This document shows positions 1-6,409 of a stretch of DNA of 21,053 nt, piece after piece. The notes beneath the pieces are model-generated. The model saw nothing but the letters and a program-made list of their open reading frames with translations. It was not told where the DNA came from and ran no database searches. The DNA lies in contig DDPU01000085.1 of assembly GCA_002342345.1 (NCBI GenBank), positions 1 to 21,053 of the forward strand, written 5' to 3'. Source of the stretch: Verrucomicrobia bacterium UBA2460. Its GTDB lineage: Bacteria > Verrucomicrobiota > Verrucomicrobiia > Methylacidiphilales > Verrucolacustridaceae. A program made the translations under genes and the position numbers. Within the stretch, counting starts at the first letter, position 1. Each line of letters opens with the position of its first letter.

Positions 1-207
1 AAAACGCGGGTGTTTTCGAGCCGGCGGATCCGCGGAGTGGAAACGCACGGAACCGGTTGCACTTATTCCGCGGCGATCTGTTCCGGCTTGGCGAAGGGGT
101 GGTCCCTGGAAACAGCCGTCCATAAGGCCAAGGGTTTCATCACCCGGGCAATTCGTCGTCACCTCAAAATCGGGCGCTACACGCCGCTGAATCATCTGCG
201 GGCATGA
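1..207 (+). CDS. thiD: ThiD, hydroxymethylpyrimidine/phosphomethylpyrimidine kinase, C-terminal fragment
   Basis: This is the 3' end of a gene that starts before the window and reads in frame from base 1 to a TGA at 205-207. The fragment carries the HGTGCT signature (about residues 18-23 of the fragment), followed by a small-residue helix and an AKGFI segment. That is the anion-hole/catalytic glycine-rich region near the C-terminus of ThiD-type ribokinase-fold kinases. Family members phosphorylate 4-amino-5-hydroxymethyl-2-methylpyrimidine and its monophosphate in thiamine synthesis in the cytoplasm. The identity rests on this motif and its C-terminal position only. Another ribokinase-fold pyridoxal/HMP kinase cannot be excluded. 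The stop overlaps the start of comEC by ATGA, so the two are probably cotranscribed. Confidence 0.8.
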   Translation, partial: KTRVFSSRRIRGVETHGTGCTYSAAICSGLAKGWSLETAVHKAKGFITRAIRRHLKIGRYTPLNHLRA

Positions 208-2528
208 ACTCCGTTTGGCCGATGAGGCGGCCCTTGGTTCCGGTGGCCTTGGCCGGGCTGGTCGGAACGCTTGGCGGTCTTTGTCTTGCTCCCCGGCCGC
301 TGGTTTGGACGTTTCTTGCGCTGATTTTCGCGGCAGCCGGGTGGGCTGGGCCGAAAAATGTCCGTTCCCCGGCGATTTGGCTTTTTGTCCTGTCGGTCCT
401 GGCTCACTACGCGGGGGTGAGGGCCTACGCGCCGGCCAAGGATTCCCTGCGCGCACGAGCGGGGGAGGAGGCGGGGACCGCGATCCTGCAGGGATGGATC
501 GCGGAACTTCCGGCTGAGCGGGTTTGGCAGGGGGGGAAGAAAGCCCTGGAGACGGAAATGGTGGTTGACTCGATCCAGGGGGAGCAGGGCTGGGAAAGAT
601 GCCCGGGCCGGGTTTTGCTGCGGGTCGACCCGGCGCCTGAGGTTTGGCCGCAGGTGGGGGACCGGATCCGGGCGGCGGGTTATCTCAGTCTCCCGGAGCC
701 GCCGAAAAATCCCGGGGAGTTTCCCCGGCGCACCTACCTGCGTTCCCGCGGGATCGATCACCAATTCCGGGTGCGGGCCGAGGAACTGCAAATCCTGGGC
801 CCGCAGCCGGGAGCATGGCTGGAACGGCTGGCCGGCAGGCTGCGCGGTCACATGATTCGGGCCACCTCGGCCGGGTTGGAGGACGATCCCGAGGCCGCCG
901 GTTTGATTGCGGCGATGCTTTTCGGGTATCGGGACGGCGTGGGGGAGGATTTGCGGGAGAGTTTCCGGAAGACCGGCACCCTGCACCTGTTTGCGGTCAG
1001 CGGGCAGAATCTGGCGGTGGTGGCGGGGTTGCTTCTTTGGATCCTGGCGCTGACGGGGGCGGTGCGGTGGCGCTGGGCGTGGCTGACCCTGCCGGCGGTG
1101 TTTCTCTTCTGTCTGGCCACGGGGATGGAGGCCAGCGCCCAGCGGGCCTTCGTGATGATTTCCGTGCTTTATCTCGGATGGATTTTCGGGCGTCCGGTGG
1201 ATCCGGCGAACTGGCTGGGGTTGGCTCTGCTGGCCCTGCTTCTTTGGGATCCGGTGCAGGTGCTGGATCCCGGATTCCAGCTGTCCTTCCTGGTGGTCGC
1301 CGGGCTGATGGTTTTCAGCGGACGGTGGCAGGAGAGGCTGATCGCCATGGGGCGGCCGGATCCGTGGATTCCACGAAGGCTGGTCGGGTCGGCCAGGCTG
1401 TGGGTGTTCCGGTTTTGGGTGTTGGTGGCGACGTTGGTCGCCGCCTCGGCGGCGGCGTGGGTGGGCTCGCTGGTCCCCGGGATGCTTCTTTTTCACCAGG
1501 TGGTGCCCGTGGCTTTGCTGGCCAACCTGGTGGCGGGACCGGTTGCCGGCGTGGTCACGGTGCTGGCGGCGGCCTCCTCCGTGGCCGGAGCGGTTTCCCT
1601 GGGAGCAGCCACGGCCATCAATCTGGCCAATGCAAAGCTGGTGCATCTGCTGGCCATGGTGCTGGGATGGATGGCCTCCTGGCCGGGAGGGCAGTTTGCG
1701 GTGCCCGATCCGCGAGCGTGGACCGAGCGGGGAGCCTGGATCAAGGTGGTGGCCTTGGAGGATTCCGCGCCGACCCTTCTCTCCGGAGAGGGAGGAAAGT
1801 GGCTGATCGACGCCGGCTCGAGGCGGTCCTGGGCCTACACGATGCGACCTTTCCTGCACTGGCACGGGATCAACTCGCTCCGTGGTGTGGTCCTGACCGC
1901 CGGGGTTTCCGATCGGATGGGCGCCGCGGTGGAGATGGCCCGGGCCCTGCCCGTGGGTTGGTGGGCGGAAACCGGCACGGCGGTGAGGTCGCCCGCCCTG
2001 AAGGCCTGGCGTGCGGAGCTGCAGCTCCAGGAGAAGGGAAGACAGTTTTGGCGGGAGGGGACGGAGACGGCCCTGGGTCCGGACTGGAGGGTGCGCGTGC
2101 TCTGGCCGTCGGCGGAGGGCGGGGTTGGACGGAGCGAGGAGGACGGGATGGTTTTGAGGCTGGATTGCGGAAAGGCCCGCTTGCTCTGGGCTGGCTCGAT
2201 CCCCGCCGGGGTGGAGCGGCGGTTGGTGCAAACTTTCGGGCCGGAACTGGAGTCGGGGGTGTTGGTGCAAATTCCCTCCAAGGATGGCGGGAGCAACCTG
2301 ACGCCGGAGTGGCTTTCGGCGGTCCGGCCAGGAATCCTGGTGCGCGCATCCCGCTCCTGGGAGGAGGATACGTCGCTTTCCGTGGATTTTGCGGCGCAGG
2401 CAGAGTCCCTGGGCCTGAGGTTGGTGAAACTCGAGCGGGTTGGATGTGTCCGGCTTTGCCCGGATGGGGAGAGCGGGCGGTGGCGGATTCAGGCCTGGCG
2501 GGCGGGGGAGAAAGACGCCGTTCCTTGA
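204..2528 (+). CDS. comEC: ComEC/Rec2-family DNA internalization protein
   Basis: A 774-residue polytopic inner-membrane protein of usual ComEC length. Hydrophobic segments lie at about residues 10-75, followed by a soluble DUF4131-like part (about 80-205). The Competence domain (about 235-500) contains the family hallmark GTLHLFAVSGQN, with His261 and Ser266-Gly267. The C-terminal third (about 515-765) has the metallo-beta-lactamase-like layout: LIDAG at 534-538, then a strand ending VVLTAG. In the family ComEC forms the channel that takes single-stranded DNA into the cytoplasm during transformation. Here the HxDxDH zinc motif is replaced (TAGVSDRMG, 565-573), and the later GD and HHGS positions read AGS and PSKDG, so nuclease activity by this domain is unlikely. 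The start ATG overlaps the thiD stop (ATGA), implying translational coupling, with no clear Shine-Dalgarno of its own. Confidence 0.9.
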   Translation: MNSVWPMRRPLVPVALAGLVGTLGGLCLAPRPLVWTFLALIFAAAGWAGPKNVRSPAIWLFVLSVLAHYAGVRAYAPAKDSLRARAGEEAGTAILQGWIAELPAERVWQGGKKALETEMVVDSIQGEQGWERCPGRVLLRVDPAPEVWPQVGDRIRAAGYLSLPEPPKNPGEFPRRTYLRSRGIDHQFRVRAEELQILGPQPGAWLERLAGRLRGHMIRATSAGLEDDPEAAGLIAAMLFGYRDGVGEDLRESFRKTGTLHLFAVSGQNLAVVAGLLLWILALTGAVRWRWAWLTLPAVFLFCLATGMEASAQRAFVMISVLYLGWIFGRPVDPANWLGLALLALLLWDPVQVLDPGFQLSFLVVAGLMVFSGRWQERLIAMGRPDPWIPRRLVGSARLWVFRFWVLVATLVAASAAAWVGSLVPGMLLFHQVVPVALLANLVAGPVAGVVTVLAAASSVAGAVSLGAATAINLANAKLVHLLAMVLGWMASWPGGQFAVPDPRAWTERGAWIKVVALEDSAPTLLSGEGGKWLIDAGSRRSWAYTMRPFLHWHGINSLRGVVLTAGVSDRMGAAVEMARALPVGWWAETGTAVRSPALKAWRAELQLQEKGRQFWREGTETALGPDWRVRVLWPSAEGGVGRSEEDGMVLRLDCGKARLLWAGSIPAGVERRLVQTFGPELESGVLVQIPSKDGGSNLTPEWLSAVRPGILVRASRSWEEDTSLSVDFAAQAESLGLRLVKLERVGCVRLCPDGESGRWRIQAWRAGEKDAVP

Positions 2529-2599
2529 GGAAAAATTCCGCCACGAAAATGTCACCCGGGGGCGCTTGTGGTTTTTCCGTGGAAACCTAGAGAAAACGC

Positions 2600-4555
2600 A
2601 TGCGGGACGTGCTGATCCTGACAAGCGGCCAGGAAGAACACCATTATGCCGCGCGAACCCTGCGGGACCGGATCGAGGACCTGGCCGGCACCGATGTCCG
2701 GGTGGAAATCCGGGAGGTGGGGGACGAGGGAACAGGCGGTTGGATTGCCCGGATTCGCGGAATGATGGGGAAGAAAAAAGGGGAAACGGAAAAGCTTCTC
2801 AAGTGGGTGCGCCGCACCGCGGATGGCACCCTTGGGCGTTCCCGCTGGCCGCAGTTCCGCCGCTCCGTCGCCCTGGCATTGGACGAGGGTTCGCCCGAGC
2901 TGGTTGTTTTTTTTGACCCGGCCGTGGGTCTGGCGCTGCAGGAGCGGGTGGGCGACCGGAGCGAGGCGGGTTTTCAACGGATTGGCGTGGCCCTGGAGGC
3001 GGAGGATTTGCGGGCCTGGGAGAAGGTTCCGGCCGACCTGATCTGGGCGGCGGACGAGGGGCCGGCCGCCGAGTTGAAGCGGAGGCATTCCACGGTGGGT
3101 GAAGTCCGGTTCGGCGGCTGGCCGGTTCGGCCGGAGTTTGTCTGCAGGGAAAAGAGCGAGCCCAGGGCCCGGCAGGGCTCACCTTTCCGCGTTCTCTATC
3201 TGGTGAATTCCCGTCGCCGGAAAGCGATCCGCACGGTGGAGAAGCTTCTGGAAAACCGGGGGATCCGGGTGACGGCGGTGGTGGGACGTGAGGAGGAGCT
3301 CAAGGCGGACCTGAAAAAAGTTTTTGGAAAGGAGGAACGGTTCGAGGTCAGGGGCTGGATCAAGGATCTGGCCGGGCTGATCCGGGAGCACGATCTGGTC
3401 ATCACCAAGCCGGGGATCATCACCGTCCGGGAAATCCTCGCCAGCGGCCGGCCGGTGGTGCTGGTGGAGGGTGGCAAGAAGGCGGAGGAGAGGAAGGACA
3501 TGTGCCGGCTGGTTGTCCGGCTGGGATGCGGCGCCTTGGCCGACTCTCCCGGGGAAATCGGCAGGAGGGTGGAGGCCGCCCTGGAGGGAGGGGGAGTGGG
3601 TTGCCGGGAGTGGCGGCGGCGGGCCCGCAAGGAGGCCTGGCGGGCGGCCGGGGCGGCGGACCGGTTGGCGGAGGCGGTGGTGCGGAGGGTGCGGTCGGCC
3701 ACGGTGGCGGAACGCCTGCCGGAACTGCGGTTGCTACCCGCTCCCGTCACCGGAAAAAAGCAGCTGCTGATGGTCGACCTGCATTGCCACACCGTCTACT
3801 CCGACGGCCGGATGAGCCTGCGGGAACTGGTGGATTTTTACGGGCGGCGGGGGTTCGACGCGATGGCCGTGACCGATCATGTCGTCGACAAGGGTTGTCT
3901 GATCGGGCGCCTGGTGGATCTGACGGGATTGGTGATGACCGCGGAGGACCTGCCGGAATATTTCCGGGCCCTGCAGGAGGAGCGGAACCGGGCCTGGATC
4001 AAGTACCGGATGATCCTGTTTCCGGGCATGGAGTTCAACCTGGACGGCCTGACGGCCAAGCGGTCCGCCCACCTGTTGGGTGTGGATCTCAAGGAACCGA
4101 TCGATCCCGGCCTGAAACTGAAGGAGATCTGCCAGGCGGTGCGGGCGCAGGGCGGTCTGACGATTGCCGCCCATCCGCACCACATGACTTCGATGTGGGG
4201 GCGGGACACGCTGTTTCTTTGGGAGCGGCAGGAAGAGTATAAGCCTTACATCGACGCGTGGGAGATCGGGAACCGGGACGATTTGTTCAATCCGGTGGGG
4301 CTAAGGCGGTTGCCGTTCATCGCGGGGAGTGATTTTCACAAGCCGAAGCATCTCACCAGCTGGAAGACGCTGCTCTTTTGCGAGAAGGATCCGGAGGCGA
4401 TCAAGGCCTGCATCCGGGAAAACAAGGACGTGTCGATCACGCTGTATCGGGACCACCGGTTCGGAAGGGCAAGCCTGGCATCGGGGGGCGAGCGAAACGC
4501 GGAGGAATTCCAGGAGCCGAAGGCATTGTTAGAGGAAGGAAAGTCAGGCGGGTAG
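2600..4555 (+). CDS. Fusion of GT28/MGDG-synthase-like glycosyltransferase and PHP-domain phosphoesterase
   Basis: A 651-residue soluble protein with two recognisable halves. Residues 1 to about 375 resemble the MGDG-synthase/MurG (GT28) fold. There is an N-terminal Rossmann start with a GQEEHHYAA segment in place of the usual GxGHxxAA. A linker ends GGWPVRPEF, and a donor-binding half carries ITKPGIITVREILASGRPVV (TKPG at 269-272), close to the TKPGGxTxxEAL motif of the family. Residues 390-600 are a PHP domain with DLHCHTVYSDG (His395, His397), AVTDH (Asp426, His427), PGMEF (Glu478), AHPHH (His525) and GSDFH (Asp578, His580), so the metal ligands appear complete. The start is the first ATG after an in-frame TAG at 2588-2590, with only a weak GAG upstream. 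It lies 71 bases after comEC. Substrates are unknown: the first half predicts a lipid-linked sugar transfer, the second a phosphoester hydrolysis. Confidence 0.8.
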   Translation: MRDVLILTSGQEEHHYAARTLRDRIEDLAGTDVRVEIREVGDEGTGGWIARIRGMMGKKKGETEKLLKWVRRTADGTLGRSRWPQFRRSVALALDEGSPELVVFFDPAVGLALQERVGDRSEAGFQRIGVALEAEDLRAWEKVPADLIWAADEGPAAELKRRHSTVGEVRFGGWPVRPEFVCREKSEPRARQGSPFRVLYLVNSRRRKAIRTVEKLLENRGIRVTAVVGREEELKADLKKVFGKEERFEVRGWIKDLAGLIREHDLVITKPGIITVREILASGRPVVLVEGGKKAEERKDMCRLVVRLGCGALADSPGEIGRRVEAALEGGGVGCREWRRRARKEAWRAAGAADRLAEAVVRRVRSATVAERLPELRLLPAPVTGKKQLLMVDLHCHTVYSDGRMSLRELVDFYGRRGFDAMAVTDHVVDKGCLIGRLVDLTGLVMTAEDLPEYFRALQEERNRAWIKYRMILFPGMEFNLDGLTAKRSAHLLGVDLKEPIDPGLKLKEICQAVRAQGGLTIAAHPHHMTSMWGRDTLFLWERQEEYKPYIDAWEIGNRDDLFNPVGLRRLPFIAGSDFHKPKHLTSWKTLLFCEKDPEAIKACIRENKDVSITLYRDHRFGRASLASGGERNAEEFQEPKALLEEGKSGG

Positions 4556-4594
4556 GAAGGGACCCGGCCTTTGCGATTCCGGGTGAGAGGACCC

Positions 4595-4609
4595 GGGGAG
4601 ACGCTCCCC
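4595..4609 (+). terminator. Candidate hairpin after the GT-PHP gene
   Basis: GGGGAG-ACG-CTCCCC forms a perfect 6-bp stem with a 3-base loop, 40 bases after the stop codon. A second possible stem, ACCCGG/CCGGGT, lies just before it at 4562-4584. There is no following T-run, so it is not a convincing intrinsic terminator. Confidence 0.3.
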
Positions 4610-4703
4610 ACGTGCAGACGTCATCCAAAAACGGGTGTTCGTAAAAATCCGGTGCTGATGGACCTCTCTGCTTGTTTTCCGACCGCATATCCCGGGAACT
4701 TTG

Positions 4704-4721
4704 GTAACGGAAATGTAACAC
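4704..4721. promoter_or_regulatory. 7-4-7 direct repeat, PhoB/OmpR-box-like
   Basis: The plus strand reads GTAACGG-AAAT-GTAACAC, two related heptamers exactly 11 bases apart. The complement reads GTGTTAC-ATTT-CCGTTAC. It lies 32 bases before the ATG at 4754 and has the same geometry as the sites at 11927, 20761 and 20816. A binding function is inferred from that recurrence only. Confidence 0.35.
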
Positions 4722-4753
4722 ACGCCATACTCGGGTGGGGATAAGATGCCCTG

Positions 4754-4984
4754 ATGCGAAGGTTGGCAGCCTTGTTGGGTGCAAGGAAATATCGGGACCC
4801 GCAGGGGCCCGGTGTTTCCCGTAGCCGTCTCCTAGAAATCCGGGCAGTCCTCCTGGTTGCCCTACTCATCCTGGCAGGTGCAGGGATGTGGTGGGGTTTC
4901 CGGAAAATGGAAAAGCAGGTCTATTTGGGCAGGGTCAACCCCGAGCGGATCTCCACATCCGCCGGAACGCCGTCCCGGCCTTGA
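4754..4984 (+). CDS. Small hypothetical membrane protein, probably the N-terminal part of a frameshifted gene
   Basis: 76 residues. A basic N-terminus (about 1-30) is followed by one strong transmembrane segment (AVLLVALLILAGAGMWWGF, about 31-49) and a short polar tail. No family is recognised. The ATG overlaps the stop of a two-codon ATG at 4746, and GGGG at 4737-4740 is a distant ribosome-binding candidate. The reading frame closes at TGA 4982-4984, but a protein-like sequence continues in the next frame to 5178. The two pieces may therefore be one single-pass protein of about 140 residues broken by an indel or a sequencing error near 4950-4985. A PhoB-box-like repeat lies upstream at 4704-4721. 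Confidence 0.45.
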   Translation: MRRLAALLGARKYRDPQGPGVSRSRLLEIRAVLLVALLILAGAGMWWGFRKMEKQVYLGRVNPERISTSAGTPSRP

Positions 4985-5178
4985 ATCCTCGCTCGACCAA
5001 AGCCGTTTCCGCCTATCCCCGGGTGGTTATGGAAAGCCTGCTTCTCAAGGCAGAATGGTGGAGGGAGCGAAATGTTCAGGAGATGCCCCTGATGGGGGAG
5101 GAGCGGTTGCGAAAAGAGGGGGAAAACAGGGCTTTGTCCTGGATGATTGAAAATCTTCAAAAAGAACTGCGCAGGTGA
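4888..5178 (+). CDS. Small hypothetical protein, probable C-terminal part of the preceding split gene
   Basis: The open frame runs from a GTG at 4888. The first third (to about residue 30) overlaps the preceding ORF and looks like noise. From about residue 35 (TKAVSAYPRVVMESLLLKAE) to the stop it looks like a charged, helical protein rich in Arg, Glu and Trp. An internal ATG at 5029 would give a 49-residue protein starting MESLLLK, preceded by GGGTGG. The better reading is that this is the soluble tail of the membrane protein encoded one frame over. No domain is recognised. Confidence 0.35.
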   Translation: MVGFPENGKAGLFGQGQPRADLHIRRNAVPALNPRSTKAVSAYPRVVMESLLLKAEWWRERNVQEMPLMGEERLRKEGENRALSWMIENLQKELRR

Positions 5179-5218
5179 GCAGGACGCCCCTTCTCGGGAG
5201 AAAAGCGGAGGATCAACC

Positions 5219-6091
5219 TTAAAAGCGGTAAAGAAAGTAGGCCTGGACGGATTGGGTGGCGGTGCCGTTTTCGGCCTGGATGAACTGGAAGAAGGACCCC
5301 CCGGTGAAGTCCTGAGCCCCGGTGCCGGTGTACTTGTAGGTGATCCCGGCTTGCATGTTTTCCGCGAAAGGGAAATCAAGTCCGAACTGTCCGGCGTAGG
5401 CAAAGGCAAGGGCGGTGCTGATCCCGTCCGAGGTTTCCATGCTGACTCCCTGCACGGAGGTGGTCTGGACGGCGGTGACCATGCCGCCGACGCCGAACCC
5501 GGCGGAAATGGTAAAGCGGGGATCAATCGGAATGGTGAAGAGAAAATTGGCCAGCATGGGAATCTGGTAGTAATCGCCCTGGAGGTTGACCTGTTGTCCG
5601 CCTTGGACGGTCTGGCTCCCGATGGTGAAATTCCCGTTGGGTTGGAGGTAGTTCAGGCTGTTGACCATGAAACCCGGGGCGAACTCCAGGGCAAACCAGT
5701 CGGTGATGCGTGCGCCAACGACCAGGTCCATCCGAAAACCTGGGTCGTAGGAGAGGAAACCGCTGCTGGAGGAGACGGTCGTGCCGCTAGTGCCTCCGGA
5801 GAACTGGTTGATGTCGGTGTCTCGGATAAGGGAAATACCCACAGCCGGACTGACATACCAGTCCAGGGCGGCGGTTTGCTTGGACTCCTCCTGCATCCAG
5901 GGCGGAACATAGTTTTCCTCCCCGGCGGGAGCCTGGGCAAGAAGATGGGAAGTTCCCCAAACCAACGGAAGAGCAAGAAGTCCGGACAACTTCACCCCTT
6001 GGTGTTGTCGGACCGAAGCCAAGCAGGCGAGCAGGGAACGGAGGGGCTTGGGGCAATGTGCCAGCAGTTTTGGAAAAAGTGACAAAATCAA
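5219..6091 (-). CDS. Predicted outer-membrane beta-barrel protein (290 aa)
   Basis: The mature part alternates hydrophobic/aromatic and polar residues in short strands: WYVSPAVGISLI, FRMDLVVGARI, FALEFAPGFMV, QIPMLANFLF, FTISAGFGVGG, QAGITYKY. It ends in ...AYFLYRF, a C-terminal Phe typical of barrels recognised by the BAM complex. A signal-peptide-like segment (SGLLALPLVWGTSHLLAQA) precedes the sequence APAGEENY. The longest frame starts at a TTG (6091) that lies inside a palindrome and has no ribosome binding site. A GTG about 100 bases downstream, or the TTG two codons after it preceded by AAGGGG, would start closer to the signal peptide, so the start is uncertain. It is not in the TonB operon but lies on the same strand beyond its end. 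The function is unknown. A small OmpA/OprF-like barrel or opacity-type porin is possible. Confidence 0.75.
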   Translation of the reverse strand: MILSLFPKLLAHCPKPLRSLLACLASVRQHQGVKLSGLLALPLVWGTSHLLAQAPAGEENYVPPWMQEESKQTAALDWYVSPAVGISLIRDTDINQFSGGTSGTTVSSSSGFLSYDPGFRMDLVVGARITDWFALEFAPGFMVNSLNYLQPNGNFTIGSQTVQGGQQVNLQGDYYQIPMLANFLFTIPIDPRFTISAGFGVGGMVTAVQTTSVQGVSMETSDGISTALAFAYAGQFGLDFPFAENMQAGITYKYTGTGAQDFTGGSFFQFIQAENGTATQSVQAYFLYRF

Positions 6092-6098
6092 TTGTCAC
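6079..6098. promoter_or_regulatory. Perfect palindromic operator-like site
   Basis: GTGACAA-AATCAA-TTGTCAC has two perfect inverted 7-bp arms around 6 bases. It sits between a minus-strand barrel gene and a plus-strand small ORF. The half site TTGTCAC is the same heptamer as in the 11-bp direct repeats elsewhere in the window, here arranged head to head. Confidence 0.4.
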
Positions 6099-6143
6099 AA
6101 AAACGTTGCTGGAAACTTTGGAAAACGGGATCACGTTGACCCC

Positions 6144-6317
6144 ATGGACAACTCCCCCGCACTCCCCATCTGCTACCTCGACCCTGCCGTGGAAGACGCG
6201 CTCTACCCGCCCGGGGAAACCGCCGCCGCAGCCTCGCCGATCGATGCCATGGCCGACGACCTGGCCGCGGAATGGATCGAGGGTGAGTCGCGGCCGACCT
6301 GGCTCGACTGTCTCTAA
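6144..6317 (+). CDS. Small acidic hypothetical protein (57 aa)
   Basis: The ATG-started frame encodes a 57-residue, acidic, Ala/Pro-rich peptide beginning MDNSPALPICYLDPAVEDAL and ending GESRPTWLDCL. It has no signal peptide or membrane segment, and no family is recognised. It has two cysteines (one near each end). The palindrome at 6079-6098 lies 45 bases upstream. GGGA at 6127-6130 is too distant to be a good ribosome binding site. It is the only plausible use of the gap between two minus-strand genes, but it could be a chance frame. Confidence 0.35.
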   Translation: MDNSPALPICYLDPAVEDALYPPGETAAAASPIDAMADDLAAEWIEGESRPTWLDCL

Positions 6318-6380
6318 TTCCCTCGTGGAACGGGAGAAAGGGACGGGGGTCGGGATCCCGGACGATTTGGTTTTGGCTGG

Positions 6381-6399
6381 GCCCCCGGGCCTCGGGGGC
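6381..6399 (-). terminator. Hairpin after the TPR gene
   Basis: GCCCCCG-GGCCT-CGGGGGC makes a 7-bp GC stem with a 5-base loop, 11 bases beyond the stop of the last operon gene. There is no U-tract after it on the minus strand, so termination would need Rho, or the hairpin may only protect the 3' end. A self-complementary CGGGATCCCG lies further on at 6351-6360. Confidence 0.4.
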
Positions 6400-6409
6400 T
6401 CCGGGAAAG

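Noticed and set aside
2541..2582. Long imperfect hairpin CCACG-AAAA ... TTTTC-CGTGG between comEC and the GT-PHP gene
   Set aside because: Bulged, with a long loop and no T-run on the plus strand. Not strong enough to call a terminator.
644..2590. 648-residue plus-strand frame overlapping comEC
   Set aside because: Out-of-frame shadow, Gly/Arg-dominated. The comEC frame has clear family motifs.
192..2624. 810-residue open frame on the minus strand
   Set aside because: Antisense of comEC. Composition is Arg/Pro/Gln/His-rich low-complexity as expected from GC-rich antisense, with no domains.
5147..6082. 311-residue plus-strand frame opposite the 290-aa barrel
   Set aside because: Gly/Glu-rich antisense shadow. 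The minus strand shows beta-strand pattern, signal segment and C-terminal Phe.
6079..6098. CRP/FNR site
   Set aside because: The TGTGA-N6-TCACA spacing is not met: GTGA and TCAC are 12 bases apart. FNR half sites are absent.
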